Shown here one piece after another: positions 22,701-38,886 of a DNA stretch of 64,000 nt (its first letter is position 1; each line of letters opens with the position of its first letter). This DNA comes from Mesostigma viride (Eukaryota; Streptophyta; Mesostigmatophyceae; Mesostigmatales; Mesostigmataceae). The DNA is taken from contig RPFO01001428.1 of assembly GCA_009746045.1 (NCBI GenBank), positions 40,001 through 104,000 on the forward strand, given 5' to 3'. Both the position numbers and the translations under genes were made by a program. Under the pieces are notes generated by a model. The model was given only the letters and a program-made list of their open reading frames with translations. It did not search any database and had not been told where the DNA came from.

Positions 22701-25700
22701 ATTTGGTTGCGTTGAGATGGGTGGAAATGGGTTGAAATGGGTCGAAATGGGTTGAAATGGGTTGAAATGGGTTGAAATGGGTGGAAATGGGTTGACATGG
22801 GTGGAAATGGGTTGCAATGGGTTGCAATGGGTTGAAATGGGTTGAAATGGGTTGAAATGGGTTGAAATGGGTTGAAATGGGTCGAAATGGGTTGCAATGG
22901 GTCGAAATGGGTTGAAATGGGTTGAAATGGGTGGAAATGGGTTGACATGGGTGGAAATGGGTTGAAATGGGTTGAAATGGGTTGAAATGGGTTGAAATGG
23001 GTTGAAATGGGTGGAAATGGGTTGAAATGGGTTGAAATGGGTTGAAATGGGTTGAGATGGGTTGAAATGGGTTGAGATGGGTTGAAATGGGTTGAAATGG
23101 GTTGAAATGGGTTGAAATGGGTTGAAATGGGTTGAAATGGGTTGAAATGGGTTGAAATGGGTTGAAATGGGTTGAGATGGGTTGAAATGGGTTGAAATGG
23201 GTTGAAATGGGTTGAAATGGGTTGAAATGGGTTGAAATGGGTTGAAATGGGTTGCAATTGGTTGCAATGGGTTGAAATGGGTTGAAATGGGTTGAAATGG
23301 GTTGAGATGGGTTGAAATGGGTTGAAATGGGTTGAAATGGGTTGAAATGGGTTGAAATGGGTTGAAATGGGTTGAAATGGGTTGAAATGGGTTGAAATGG
23401 GTTGAAATGGGTTGAAATGGGTTGAAATGGGTGGAAATGGGTGGAAATGGGTGGAAATGGGTTGAAATGGGTTGAAATGGGTTGAAATGGGTTGAAATGG
23501 GTTGAAATGGGTTGAAATGGGTTGAAATGGGTTGAAATGGGTTGAAATGGGTTGAAATGGGTTGAAATGGGTTGAAATGGGTTGAGATGGGTTGAGATGG
23601 GTTGAAATGGGTTGAAATGGGTTGAAATGGGTTGAAATGGGTTGAAATGGGTTGAAATAGGTTGAAATGGGTTGAAATGGGTTGAAATGGGTTGAAATGG
23701 GTTGAAATGGGTTGAAATGGGTTGAAATGGGTTGAAATGGGTTGAAATGGGTCGAGATGGGTTGAAATGGGTTGAAATGGGTTGAAATGGGTTGAAATGG
23801 GTTGAAATGGGTTGAAATGGGTTGAAATGGGTTGAAATGGGTTGAAATGGGTTGAAATGGGTTGAAATGGGTGGAAATGGGTGGAAATGGGTTGAGATGG
23901 GTTGAAATGGGTTGAGATGGGTTGAAATGGGTTGAAATGGGTTGAGATGGGTTGAAATGGGTTGAAATGGGTTGAAATGGGTTGAAATGGGTTGAAATGG
24001 GTTGAAATGGGTTGAAATGGGTTGAAATGGGTTGAGATGGGTTGAAATGGGTTGAAATGGGTTGAGATGGGTTGAAATGGGTTGAAATGGGTTGAAATGG
24101 GTTGAAATGGGTTGAAATGGGTTGAAATGGGTTGAAATGGGTTGAAATGGGTTGAAATGGGTTGAAATGGGTTGAAATGGGTTGAAATGGGTTGAAATGG
24201 GTTGAAATGGGTTGAAATGGGTTGAAATGGGTTGAAATGGGTTGAAATGGGTTGAAATGGGTTGAAATGGGTTGCAATGGGTTGAAATGGGTTGAAATGG
24301 GTCGAAATGGGTTGAAATGGGTTGAAATGGGTTGAAATGGGTTGAAATGGGTTGAGATGGGTTGAGATGGGTGGAAATGGGTCGAAATGGGTTTTAAAGA
24401 GGGAACATATCCACAGGATGGCCACGCAGAAACTGCCGCTCAAGGACATGATGGCTGACCGCGGGAATGGCATGTCTGGTGAAAGTGCATACGTGGCGGG
24501 CTTCTTACCTTTGCTCAAACAACAGACTTACCTAATGATGCATCCAGAGACGGTATCTCCTCGTTGAGCTATTCCTTGCATTTCCTTTTCCGTGACGATG
24601 TTAGCATTCAACGGAGCAGTCACATCCCTGCTCACTACCGGCTGCTTAGGCCTCCTGCTGCCTGAAAAAACTCGGCCTGCTAAATGTCGTGTGGTGGCCA
24701 ATCTCTGCCTCGTCCGCACTATCTATCTAGCAGCACTTAACGACCGCTATAACTGGCATTTCATGGACATGACAGCTGGCCGTTTGGTGGTCACCACAGC
24801 TAGCCGTTCGGTAGTCACTATAACTGGTCGCACCGCTCACCTCAAACCGCGCGACGAAGAACGACCCGCACGCCAGCCAGTGCGCAACAAGGCAGACAAC
24901 GAGACCAAACTGGGAGGGGGGGGGGGGGGGGGGGGCGGGCATAAACACGATGCAGTGATCCGAGGAAAGCCGGGAACAGGTGCAGTGAGGGGAGGAGAAC
25001 CATGTCAATGAAAGATGGCACCAAGCAGACACACAGAGGCCAAGCTGGTGGGGGTGGTGGGGTGGGGGTGGGGAGAGCGGCACAGCAGATATCACATCAG
25101 ATATGACTAACCAAGTCAGCAGGGGACCGTAGGCAACCGGCGAAAAAGAGTAAGGAATTACATGGACTAAACGGGGGACCAGGCAGACAACCGTGCTGAC
25201 TGGTGGATGACGGGCTGGCTTGGCACACAGCGCGGGCAGTTGTGTACGACAGGGCCCCCTGGGTCCGTGCATCCACAACCAGAACACAGCACGCACCCAC
25301 CACCAGAACACAGCGGCAAGGGCTGTGGGCGTGGGCACACGGGCGCACGTTAAAAGAAAACAAAAGGACCCTTGGGCCACAAACATGGCGCTCAACTTAC
25401 AGAAGCGCCCACCCACCCACCCGATGCATGCGTACTGGATGCACCCACCCACCCACCTGTACCACCACGAAGTGAGAGTACTTCACTTGGTTCGCTAGAA
25501 CAACAACAGAGACCCACCCACCTGTACCACCACGAGGTTAGAGTACCTCACTTGGTTTGCTAGAAGCTAGAACAACAACAGAGACCCACATATCTGACCA
25601 TCATGAAGTGCGAGTACCTCAACCACCCACCTTGACCATCATGAAGTGCGAGTACTTCATGCGCAGCGTGGACGAGAACCGATGGAAGATGCGCATGATG

Positions 25701-27654
25701 CGCAGCACGCGCAGGATGCGCAGCAGGCTGGAGGATGAAAGAAATGGGCACGGGCGGGTGGGGCAAGGCGAGTGGCCCACAGCAAGGGAGGATAAGGGGG
25801 GTGCGCAGCAGGCTGGCCAGCACGGGGACCGTTGGTTTGCAACCCAAGTCCCCGCTGGTAAGGTCGAGGGTGGGGCAGGCAAGGTGGGGGGCGGGGGCTG
25901 CACACCATGGGCCGTGTCAGGGAAAGTTGGGGAGCAACTGGTGAGTACATGCACAAATAAGCTGAAGATGCACACATTATCTAATAAGGAGGATGAGTAG
26001 CACCCCCCCTCCCTCCCCCCCCACCCACCCCACCCCACCCACCCACCCCACCCACCCCCCACCCCACCCCCACCGCCCCCGCCCGCCCGCCCGCCCGCCC
26101 GCCCGCCCGCCCGCCCGCCCGCCCACCCGCCCACCCGCCCACCCACCCACCCATTGCTCATGCGTTGCACCCATGGAATGCAACAAATTGACAAGCGCCA
26201 CACCCCTGTGATGTGTATTCACTGTATCAGTCACAATAGCAGGCACCCTTCCCCCCTTTCTTCACAATAACAGGCTACTTCATAACCCCTTTCATCACAA
26301 CAACAGGCTATTTCATAACAGGCTATTTGTTCCCCCCCCCCCCCCCCTGCTTACGTGTTGGTGCGAAGCACGTCCTTTGCCTGCAGCGAGACGTTGAAGA
26401 GTGCCGCGCTCATCGGCTCGTCGTTACTGGCCAGCAGGTCAAAGGGCAGCGAGGACAGCAGGTCCACGGCGAGCCAGCTGCTGGCATAACGCTTGGCCAC
26501 CTTGGCTTGCTCCACCACGATCTGGCGCACGGCGCAACGCCCATTACGTAGAGATGTGGGTATGGTGGGTGGGTGGGTGTGGGTGCGGTGGGTGGGTGGG
26601 TGTGGGTGCGGTGGGTGGACGGGTGTGGGTATGGTGGGTCGATGGGTGTGGGTATGGTGGGTGGATGGGTGTGGGTATGGTGGGTGGATGGGTGTGGGTA
26701 TGGTGGGTGGATGGGTGTGGGTGCGGTGTTGTGGGCGGGTGGGGGAAGGGAGGGAGCGTTAAAGCACACAAAGAGACATGTAGCTTGAGGACTTGGTGTT
26801 AGCACGAGGACTTCGTGTAAGACAGTGCATGTAAGCGGCTCAAGTAAGCATCTCAAGGGGCAGGGATGAAATTGCAGTGAGCGAGGCTCTGCGCGGTTTA
26901 CGGAAGGTGGGTGGGTGAAGTCCTCATTCCCTCCCGACACAACTACTAGCATGCGCCCCCAACCCCATTCGGGGGGGCACGGATTGATTTGTCGCGAGCC
27001 CCCGACTCCTTGGGACGTTGGCAGGCTTCTGGCGAGGATCCACCCATGTACTCCTGGATCCGCGCAACCAAGTGCGGCAGCAACAGTACAATGAAGGCTC
27101 ATACAAATCACCGACCACAGAAAGACTGCGTGCCCCCCCCCCCCCCCATGCTTGCCAGCTTTTAATGAACTGCCCCGTGCCCCGCACCGCCTTTCCTTGT
27201 GGGGACTCCGCTTTGGAGACCGAACGCGCCATCATGGGATATGTCCCACGCCATCCAGGGTGGTGCGACCAGGCTACCGTTCAGCCTCCTGACACGACGC
27301 AACGAGGACACAAGACGGAATGCTGCCATAGCATATTGCATACCATGCCACCATGCTACCATGAGGCAGGACTAGAAACTACAAGACCAACCCCTAGAGG
27401 CGGTCCTACCTCCGATTGTGGATGTACCCCGTGGCACAGTTTCTAACACCCAGCTAGTTCAATACACTCGCCAAGATGTTGGCGTACCTCCCCGTTGTGG
27501 ATGTATCCCGTAAAGAAGTTGAGGATGACATCCAGCAGGAAGACGCAGTCCACCAGGCGGTCAAAGCTCTGGCAGGCATATAGCATGGTGACAAAAGACA
27601 GGGAAAGATCAGATTTCAAGGGAAGTATACGCGAGCAGTCCAGCAGGCGGTGAA

Positions 27655-27722
<68 letters not shown>

Positions 27723-28477
27723 GAGAGACAGAGAGAGAGAGCGGGGGGGGGGGGGGGGGGGGACGCTCTCCCCCCAAAAAGACAAAAGGGGGTCATAGAG
27801 AAGGGGGAAAGAGGAAAAAGAGGTGGGCGACAGGACATATGCAAGAACTTAGCCGAGCAGGAAAGCGAGCAGGAAAGCAGGAACTAAAGGAAGAGCGATT
27901 GCTGCAGAATTGAGCACGATTCCAGCTCTGAAAGCTGAAGGCGTTTCCTGCCACTTCGACTTGGGTCCAGGATGTCTGATCAAACGTGCAAGGCGAAATT
28001 GCACCTAGCAACCACAAACCCACGAAGAACCTGGAAGAAGTAGATTATATCCTGCAGGTGCTAAACAAGACTCTGCAGGAGCACAGGAAACGACCGCAAA
28101 TTACTCACCTTGTCAAGGTTCGTAGGCTCCAGGTCAAAGGCGATCCGGAACGGCACTGGAATCATGGGACAGGCACGGCCGACGTTGCAGTGAAAATTGC
28201 AACACCGGCAAGTCAATCCAGCGATCAAGGTAACACGAAAAATGACAAGGTAGGAATAGCAGCGTTATGTGTGCTACGCGCAAAATTATCATGCTTGCTT
28301 ACCGACGAGACACGAATGGAAAATCAAGACGGTAACCAGCATGTCGAAATTACGGCGAAACCGTGACTTTAGGGGATGCAGCATCCATCCATCATCTGCC
28401 TCTTGTGGACGTTTCCTCGTTAGGCCTTGCACAAACGGCCTTTGTGCCTGCGCCACAAGCTCAGTGATGGCCTTCAT
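10769..28477 (-). CDS. Voltage-gated channel of the EAG/CNBD superfamily with atypical pore
   Basis: Exons: 28303-28477, 28109-28155, 27488-27568, 26355-26521, 25631-25727, 24841-24909, 22390-22518, 17915-18033, 17412-17466, 16342-16413, 15308-15391, 14365-14441, 13675-13726, 12843-12948, 12350-12452, 10769-10883. All junctions are GT-AG and the frame holds for 515 codons. Residues 45-60 give S1 after WMLHPLKSRFRRNFD; 75-97 S2; 102-140 the S3 region (SWLAVDLLSSLPFD); 158-174 S4 with R160, R163, R166, R169 and R173; 190-208 S5. The pore helix (YVLSIYHAI) ends at 255. From 256 the loop reads VMATIDINFAPES, with no GYG or GFG. S6 (LFAIFGMVLGSSVFCFY) follows, then a C-linker and a cyclic-nucleotide-binding-like domain (about 392-505). 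That domain lacks the FGE and Arg of nucleotide-binding cassettes (MGHTALL here), so it is probably a non-binding EAG-type domain at the plasma or ciliary membrane. The start ATG is tentative and the 3' end may extend to 8210. Confidence 0.85.
10981..11387. repeat. 23-bp minisatellite in a channel intron
   Basis: About 17-18 nearly identical copies of gtgaataacaggggaaggaa followed by gcc. It lies about 100 bases upstream (on the sense strand) of the last channel exon. On that strand it is pyrimidine-rich (CTTCCTTCCCC). Open in all frames, it creates spurious long open frames. Confidence 0.97.
11566..11632. repeat. Short 14-bp tandem repeat
   Basis: Four to five imperfect copies of ttgcgcaggtctat within a channel intron. 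Confidence 0.8.
13741..13852. repeat. G-runs with partial exon copy
   Basis: Two runs of G (about 13740 and 13811-13830) flank a partial copy of the 5' edge of the channel exon at 13675-13726. On the sense strand the G-runs are C-runs that lead into the acceptor. Confidence 0.7.
14270..14335. repeat. GT/GGGT-rich microsatellite
   Basis: A run of GTGTGT changing to GTGGGTGGG in a channel intron, about 20-90 bases from the adjoining exon at 14365-14441. Confidence 0.85.
16829..17362. repeat. 30-bp minisatellite in a channel intron
   Basis: About 18 copies of a 30-base unit containing cctgcacgtttacatgaaag followed by gacagccacc. The units keep exact register, with only point differences (ccacc/ccatc, gtttac/gtgtac). 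It starts about 50 bases past the donor of exon 17412-17466. Frames on both strands stay open, giving spurious 10-residue repeats. Confidence 0.98.
18061..18156. repeat. 15-bp G-rich minisatellite
   Basis: Five to six copies of ggggggcaggtgaaa, beginning about 28 bases upstream (sense strand) of the pore/S6 exon acceptor. On the sense strand it is a C/T-rich tract. Confidence 0.9.
18799..21889. repeat. Satellite array, 23-bp unit, about 134 copies
   Basis: The unit reads ctacaccacgatatagaagt plus ggg, agg or aga. Marker variants (ctgcacc, gatatgg, gtagac) recur at distances that are exact multiples of 23. Spacings of 874, 644 and 529 bases correspond to 38, 28 and 23 units, so blocks of monomers were themselves duplicated and no insertion or deletion is evident across 3.1 kb. 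It fills most of the 4.4 kb intron between the pore-helix exon and the pore/S6 exon. Confidence 0.98.
21890..22389. other. Unique intron sequence
   Basis: No gene. It is the part of the channel intron directly after the donor of exon 22390-22518. Confidence 0.6.
22689..24392. repeat. 10-bp array (gttgaaatgg), about 170 copies
   Basis: The unit holds strict 10-base register for more than 1.6 kb, with scattered substitutions (gtcg, gtgg, ttgag, ttgca) and no slip that I can find. It lies in the channel intron between the S5 exon (24841-24909) and the turret/pore-helix exon (22390-22518), ending about 170 bases from that acceptor. Because 30 bases make ten codons, several frames stay open and give a spurious 10-residue repeat (NPFQPISTHF) of over 500 residues. 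Confidence 0.98.
24919..24937. repeat. G-run upstream of the S5 exon
   Basis: Nearly pure G on this strand, C on the sense strand, ending about 8 bases from the acceptor of exon 24841-24909. It acts as that acceptor's pyrimidine tract. Confidence 0.9.
25450..25656. repeat. Decaying copies of the S4 exon end and its donor
   Basis: The end of the S4 exon (25631-25655, sense MKYSHFMMVK then GTGGGT) is followed in the intron by three weaker copies at about 25594-25617, 25521-25545 and 25457-25481. Each keeps the gaccatcatgaagtgcgag-like core, and most keep the adjoining ccaccca. Confidence 0.85.
25998..26156. repeat. C-rich array (CCCACC and CCCG units)
   Basis: About 160 bases of CCCACC, then CGCC repeats, then CCCACC again, in the intron between the S3-region and S4 exons. 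Unlike most arrays in this gene it is G-rich on the sense strand. Confidence 0.95.
26330..26349. repeat. C-run beside a donor
   Basis: About 18 C bases directly next to the donor of exon 26355-26521. Confidence 0.9.
26553..26735. repeat. 23-bp G-rich minisatellite
   Basis: About eight copies of gtgtgggtatggtgggtgga plus tgg, with gcgg variants at the left. It begins about 30 bases from the acceptor of the S3-region exon and is C-rich on the sense strand. Confidence 0.93.
27656..27765. repeat. (GA)n followed by G-run
   Basis: About 90 bases of GA dinucleotides, then about 20 G. On the sense strand it is CT-rich and lies about 90 bases upstream of the S2 exon acceptor. Confidence 0.97.
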
Positions 28478-30086
28478 CGGCTACGCAGTTTGATCAACAA
28501 ATCGCCGACAATTGTAACTAGAACTGGGAAATAATTGGCAATTATGTGTATAACACGTGTGAAAATCGCCTAAAAAACACCGTAAGGCCTCACACTACAA
28601 CCATGATGCTATTTGGGTTGCTAGTCACCCTCGAAGAATGACGACAACCGGCAACATTGTGCACGGGCAGGAGATATACAAACTTCGCTCTGGCTGTCTG
28701 TGCCCAATGCATCAAATTTCTCAGCACGTGAGAAGGCATCCGTTATACTACTAAAGCAAGCCACTAAAACTCCGTGGCAACGCTTTTTAAGTGCATGTGT
28801 CGATCGCATATGGTCTCTCTTATTTTTTCTGGTCGGCCTCTGCGATTGCAATCACAAGCAATCCCACGTAAAGACGACACATTAATTCGTGCCCGAAGTT
28901 CTGCCATCGCTTGCCCACCCTTCAGTCATCAGGGTCAGTTTAGACGATCGTTCAGATACTTAAAATTGACTACGTTTACTCACGTAACATACGGTCGGGA
29001 TCGAGTAAGGATGCATTGTGATGTCTTTGTAGTTGGAGGCTTCGCGTCGACAGCATTATTGTAACCACTATGAAGATCACACTAGGCAGATTTATACTGC
29101 CGTATGTAGTAAGCTAGCCGTATGTACAAGTTGTTGTGTTGTTGTTGTTGTTGTGTCCCACGCCGCCCAAGGGCAGCAGAGAATCATAGTGGCCGTATGT
29201 ATATCTATACTGTAGGGCGTTTGCTTTGGTTTGAGTGATTTCACTCTGCTGTAAGTAATTATATTTTTAATATGTATATCTACTGATAGAGGCCGTATGT
29301 ACATGTATTGCAGCGACAGAGCATTTTTGGTGCTGTCGTAGTTGCTGTTGCACGAAATGTTCAAGGCGGCACCGTGGCCCGTAAATAAAAATTAATTAAC
29401 TTGAAGGCATAGGACGATGCCTAGGGCAGCGTGCGGCTGCCTAGATAGATGTTGTAGTTAGAATGCTGTTAGATAGATGTAGTATGTAGCCAATGTAGAT
29501 AGATTAGACCGGTAGGAATGTTTGCACCCATCCATCCATCCATCGGGGTTAATGCTCCGTGACTCCCCAACGGGAGCACGAGTCTAATTAATTAATTAAT
29601 AGGACGATGGCGCGCATCGAGTTATCCTGATATGTTCCGCCCTTGTCAACGGGCTCGTGTTTGTAGCTGCTTACCATCTGCTCCTTTATGTCTACATTAC
29701 ATGCCACAAATGGCAATAACTCTACTACTATGTGACTTCCCCGTACCCGGCCGTGGTTTTAATGGACATAGTCGTAGCATATTGAATTAGTTCCCACGTT
29801 TTGTTGCCGGCCTGAAGGATATATCATTTGGGGCCATGATGATGTCCAGTACACATACAATGCTACTGTAAGCAGCTGCTATGCAGTGCATGCAGCATGC
29901 AGGGCAGCATAGGCACTACATGAAGCACGGCAGGGAGATCCTATGATAAAGGATGCATTGGGATCATTGTATCATGTTCTCAACTAAATGCCACTCAGCA
30001 GGTCCCATCCTCCCCATTCCGTATGATGAAATTGCATGTGGCTAACTGGTGGGTTAGCTTTAAAAATAAATACATACTAACAGGAG
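28478..30086. other. No gene recognised; holds a retrotransposon 3' fragment
   Basis: AT-richer unique sequence upstream of the tentative channel start. It contains a GTT microsatellite near 29130-29150 and the retrotransposon fragment at 29440-29602. Upstream channel exons or the promoter may be here, but none is clear. Confidence 0.5.
29440..29602 (-). mobile_element. Non-LTR retrotransposon 3'-end fragment with microsatellite tails
   Basis: Shares the tail gtagatagattagaccggt with the element ending at about 44255. It also carries a (CATC)n block and then the module ggggttaatgctccgtgact...gagcacgagt, followed by (TTAA)n. The same module is seen at about 43280, 44260, 44725 and 52060. Confidence 0.7.
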
Positions 30087-30087
30087 C

Positions 30088-30128
30088 TCCATCTCTGTGA
30101 TGAGATCTTTATCAAAAGCCATGTCTAT
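30088..30128 (-). CDS. Possible short 5' exon (MAFDKDLITEMELL)
   Basis: An ATG with an open frame ends at a GTTAGT donor. It could be the first coding exon of the channel: joining CT to a weak AAAG acceptor at about 28446 keeps frame. It could also be a terminal exon of the upstream gene, or nothing. The encoded peptide is acidic and unmatched. Confidence 0.2.
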
Positions 30129-30154
30129 ACTGGCACGATGGCCGGTATTACTGC

Positions 30155-36477
<6,323 letters not shown>

Positions 36478-38179
36478 CTGCAAGAGAACGATGTCAAGGA
36501 AGTTGGGGGTGGGGGAGGGGGGGAACGCTGTTGGTGAAAACTGGTGTGGGGCCAAATGGAGCGCGGGAAGAGGTGCGGGAGGACATCTGTGGTGAGGGAA
36601 TGCGCGTTGGGAATGTACAAGGATGTGTCATGCCCAACGCGTGCCCTTCAGACGCCCCGTGCAAGCAGGGCCAGGGTCACGAGCTTGACCAGGAGCAAGA
36701 ACTGTTGGCGATAGACCGTCATAACTCTGCCACTGTGCGCACTTGATAAGGCAATACAAGGACACTAGAGCTACCAAAGCACCATAGGGACAAGGAACCA
36801 CACGGGCTTCAACAAAACACATGCCCCCATTAGGCTCGCATGGTAACTGCTGAACATCCTTATATGCTGGTCATCTCCTTGATCCATTTGATTATGTTCG
36901 CCAGCAGGGGTGGTGGTGGCTCAACTGGAGCTTAGATGTCGGCAGCAGCCATCCAGCCAGAGACCCTGGGAGGCTGGGACAAGGCTGAGTTTGCTCCAAA
37001 CTACTACTACACTTTCAAATACCAGAACTGCTGCTGTACGATCAGCGCAGTGACTGATTTCCTACTCTCATCCCATAGCTCCACCAAGCAAGACCCAGCG
37101 GTGATTTAGTGTGAGTGAAGTGCAATCCGCTATATTGTAATGATTAATGTAACCCCTAAGCGATACCAGCACACGCCAACAAGCGAGGGACCAAGCCATG
37201 CATGAGCAGCAAGTATCGCACCATACGGTCGCCCCATCCGTCATCACCTTTTCTAGGGCCCCATATTCGCTCTGCTTGGCAGCTTGATAAGCTTCCACTC
37301 CGAGGCACGACAGCTGGACAGCCTGCACCTGGAGCACCAGCACAACGGCCATTGGATGATGGCCGTAGCACATCCACAAGCGACTCCACGTCAACCGATG
37401 CTGCACAAGGCCAGACGCGTAAAATAACGGCCCGCGTGGAATGGCCTGAAAAGTACACTCCCCTTTAAGCAACAGAAGACGTGCCAGAAGGACCAGAGCA
37501 TGTTCACACATTTAAGCCGACGCGCACCCCCTGCTTCTTAGTACTGCTGCTGCGATAGGGCCAGGAAACTGGCCCTGGATGGGACCGCCTGCGGCGGTCC
37601 CATCAAAAGTAAAGCAGCCGAGCCAGCATCGAGGAACGACGTCTACAACATGGACACACCAAGCGCCCACTGTATCGGATAGCCTCCCTGCGGAAAAAAA
37701 TGGTACGACAGATACATAAACAGATCCAAGGGGTTGACAAGCATCTGAGAACTCCCGGCCACGGTTACTCAAGACATGTATGAAGGGGTGGCAAGCACCT
37801 GTGCACGATACGGGAGCGGTGCCAACGCATCACACGGCGGAATACCCTCGGGAACGCGATCGTGATGCACCACAACATCACATAGAATAACGAGCCTGTG
37901 CAAGCCACAGCGCCACTATGGCAGAACATGAAATGCATACGATGGCAGAACATGAAATGCTGCGGCCGCGATGGCAGAACATGAAATGCATGCATGCACG
38001 ATGCTGGACAGCCGAGCAAAAGTTAAGAGCAAAAGTTAAGTGAGGTGGTATCACACCCACCCGCGACATGCATAGGGGGGGAGGGTTCTGCACTCATACA
38101 CATAGGGGGGTTGCTGCACTCTGTCGCCCTCACACCCACCCGCGACGCGCAGAGTAGGGGGGAAGCGGGTGGCCCTCAC
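36478..38179. other. Intron or intergenic DNA, no gene recognised
   Basis: Unique sequence. A short direct repeat around catgaaatgc occurs three times at about 37925-37990. No other structure was seen. Confidence 0.5.
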
Positions 38180-38307
38180 CTGCCACAGCGACAGGCATTC
38201 CCCGAGCGGTACACCCGCCTTGCGCCGTGCCGCGTCCCCGATCACATTTAGCGCTTTGCATCGGCGGCAGAAGATTCTGCACGTGGCACACAGGCAGGCC
38301 ATCCTGG
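38180..38307 (-). CDS. Possible Cys-rich upstream exon
   Basis: The frame reads MACLCATCRIFCRRCKAL and then GDAARRKAGVPLGECLSLWQ before a good donor CAG|GTGAGG in phase 0. An acceptor-like GCGCAG lies at 38308-38309. The spacing C-x-C-x2-C-x3-C-x2-C could form a small zinc-binding knuckle. It would splice in frame onto the exon starting at 36477 (LWQ|ELARC), making it a 5' exon of the large hypothetical gene. No family match is claimed. Confidence 0.4.
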
Positions 38308-38423
38308 CTGCGCTGATTAGGCCCATGGGAACGCCCTCCACGCTCTCTCCCTCCCCCCCTCCCTCCCTCCTTCCCTGTTTCCCCATCTCTCTTTGTCTCT
38401 CTCTCACACTCAAAAAAACACAC

Positions 38424-38886
38424 TCACTCACTCACCCACCCACCCACCCACCCACCCACCCACCCACCCACCCACCCACCCACCCACCCACCCACCCACC
38501 CACCCACCCACCCACCCACCCACCCACCCACCCACCCACCCACCCACCCACCCACCCACCCACCCACCCACCCACCCACCCACCACCCACCCACCCACCC
38601 ACCCACCCACCCACCCACCCACCCACCCACCCACCCACCCACTCACACACTCACTCACTCACTCACACACTCACTCACTCACTCACTCACTCACTCACTC
38701 ACTCACTCACTCACTCACTCACTCACTCACTCACTCACTCACTCACTCACTCACTCACTCACTCACTCACTCACTCACTCACTCACTCACTCACTCACTC
38801 ACTCACTCACTCACTCACTCACTCACTCACTCACTCACTCACTCACTTACTCACTCACTCGCTCACTCACTCGCTCACTCACTCAC
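38424..38886. repeat. (CCCA)n changing to (CTCA)n tetranucleotide array
   Basis: About 215 bases of CCCA units, with one short slip near 38582, switch at about 38640 to about 245 bases of ACTC units with a few CACA and GCTC variants. Frames on both strands stay open and are spurious. Confidence 0.98.

Noticed and set aside
22533-24518. 661-codon open frame on the minus strand with 10-residue repeats
   Set aside because: Produced entirely by the 10-bp array; the same peptide repeat appears in other frames because 30 bases make ten codons.
25993-26246. Pro-rich (+) and Gly/Val/Trp-rich (-) frames
   Set aside because: Translation of the CCCACC/CGCC array.
27650-27913. Arg-Glu repeat frames (+) at the GA array
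   Set aside because: Dinucleotide repeat in an intron of the opposite-strand channel gene.
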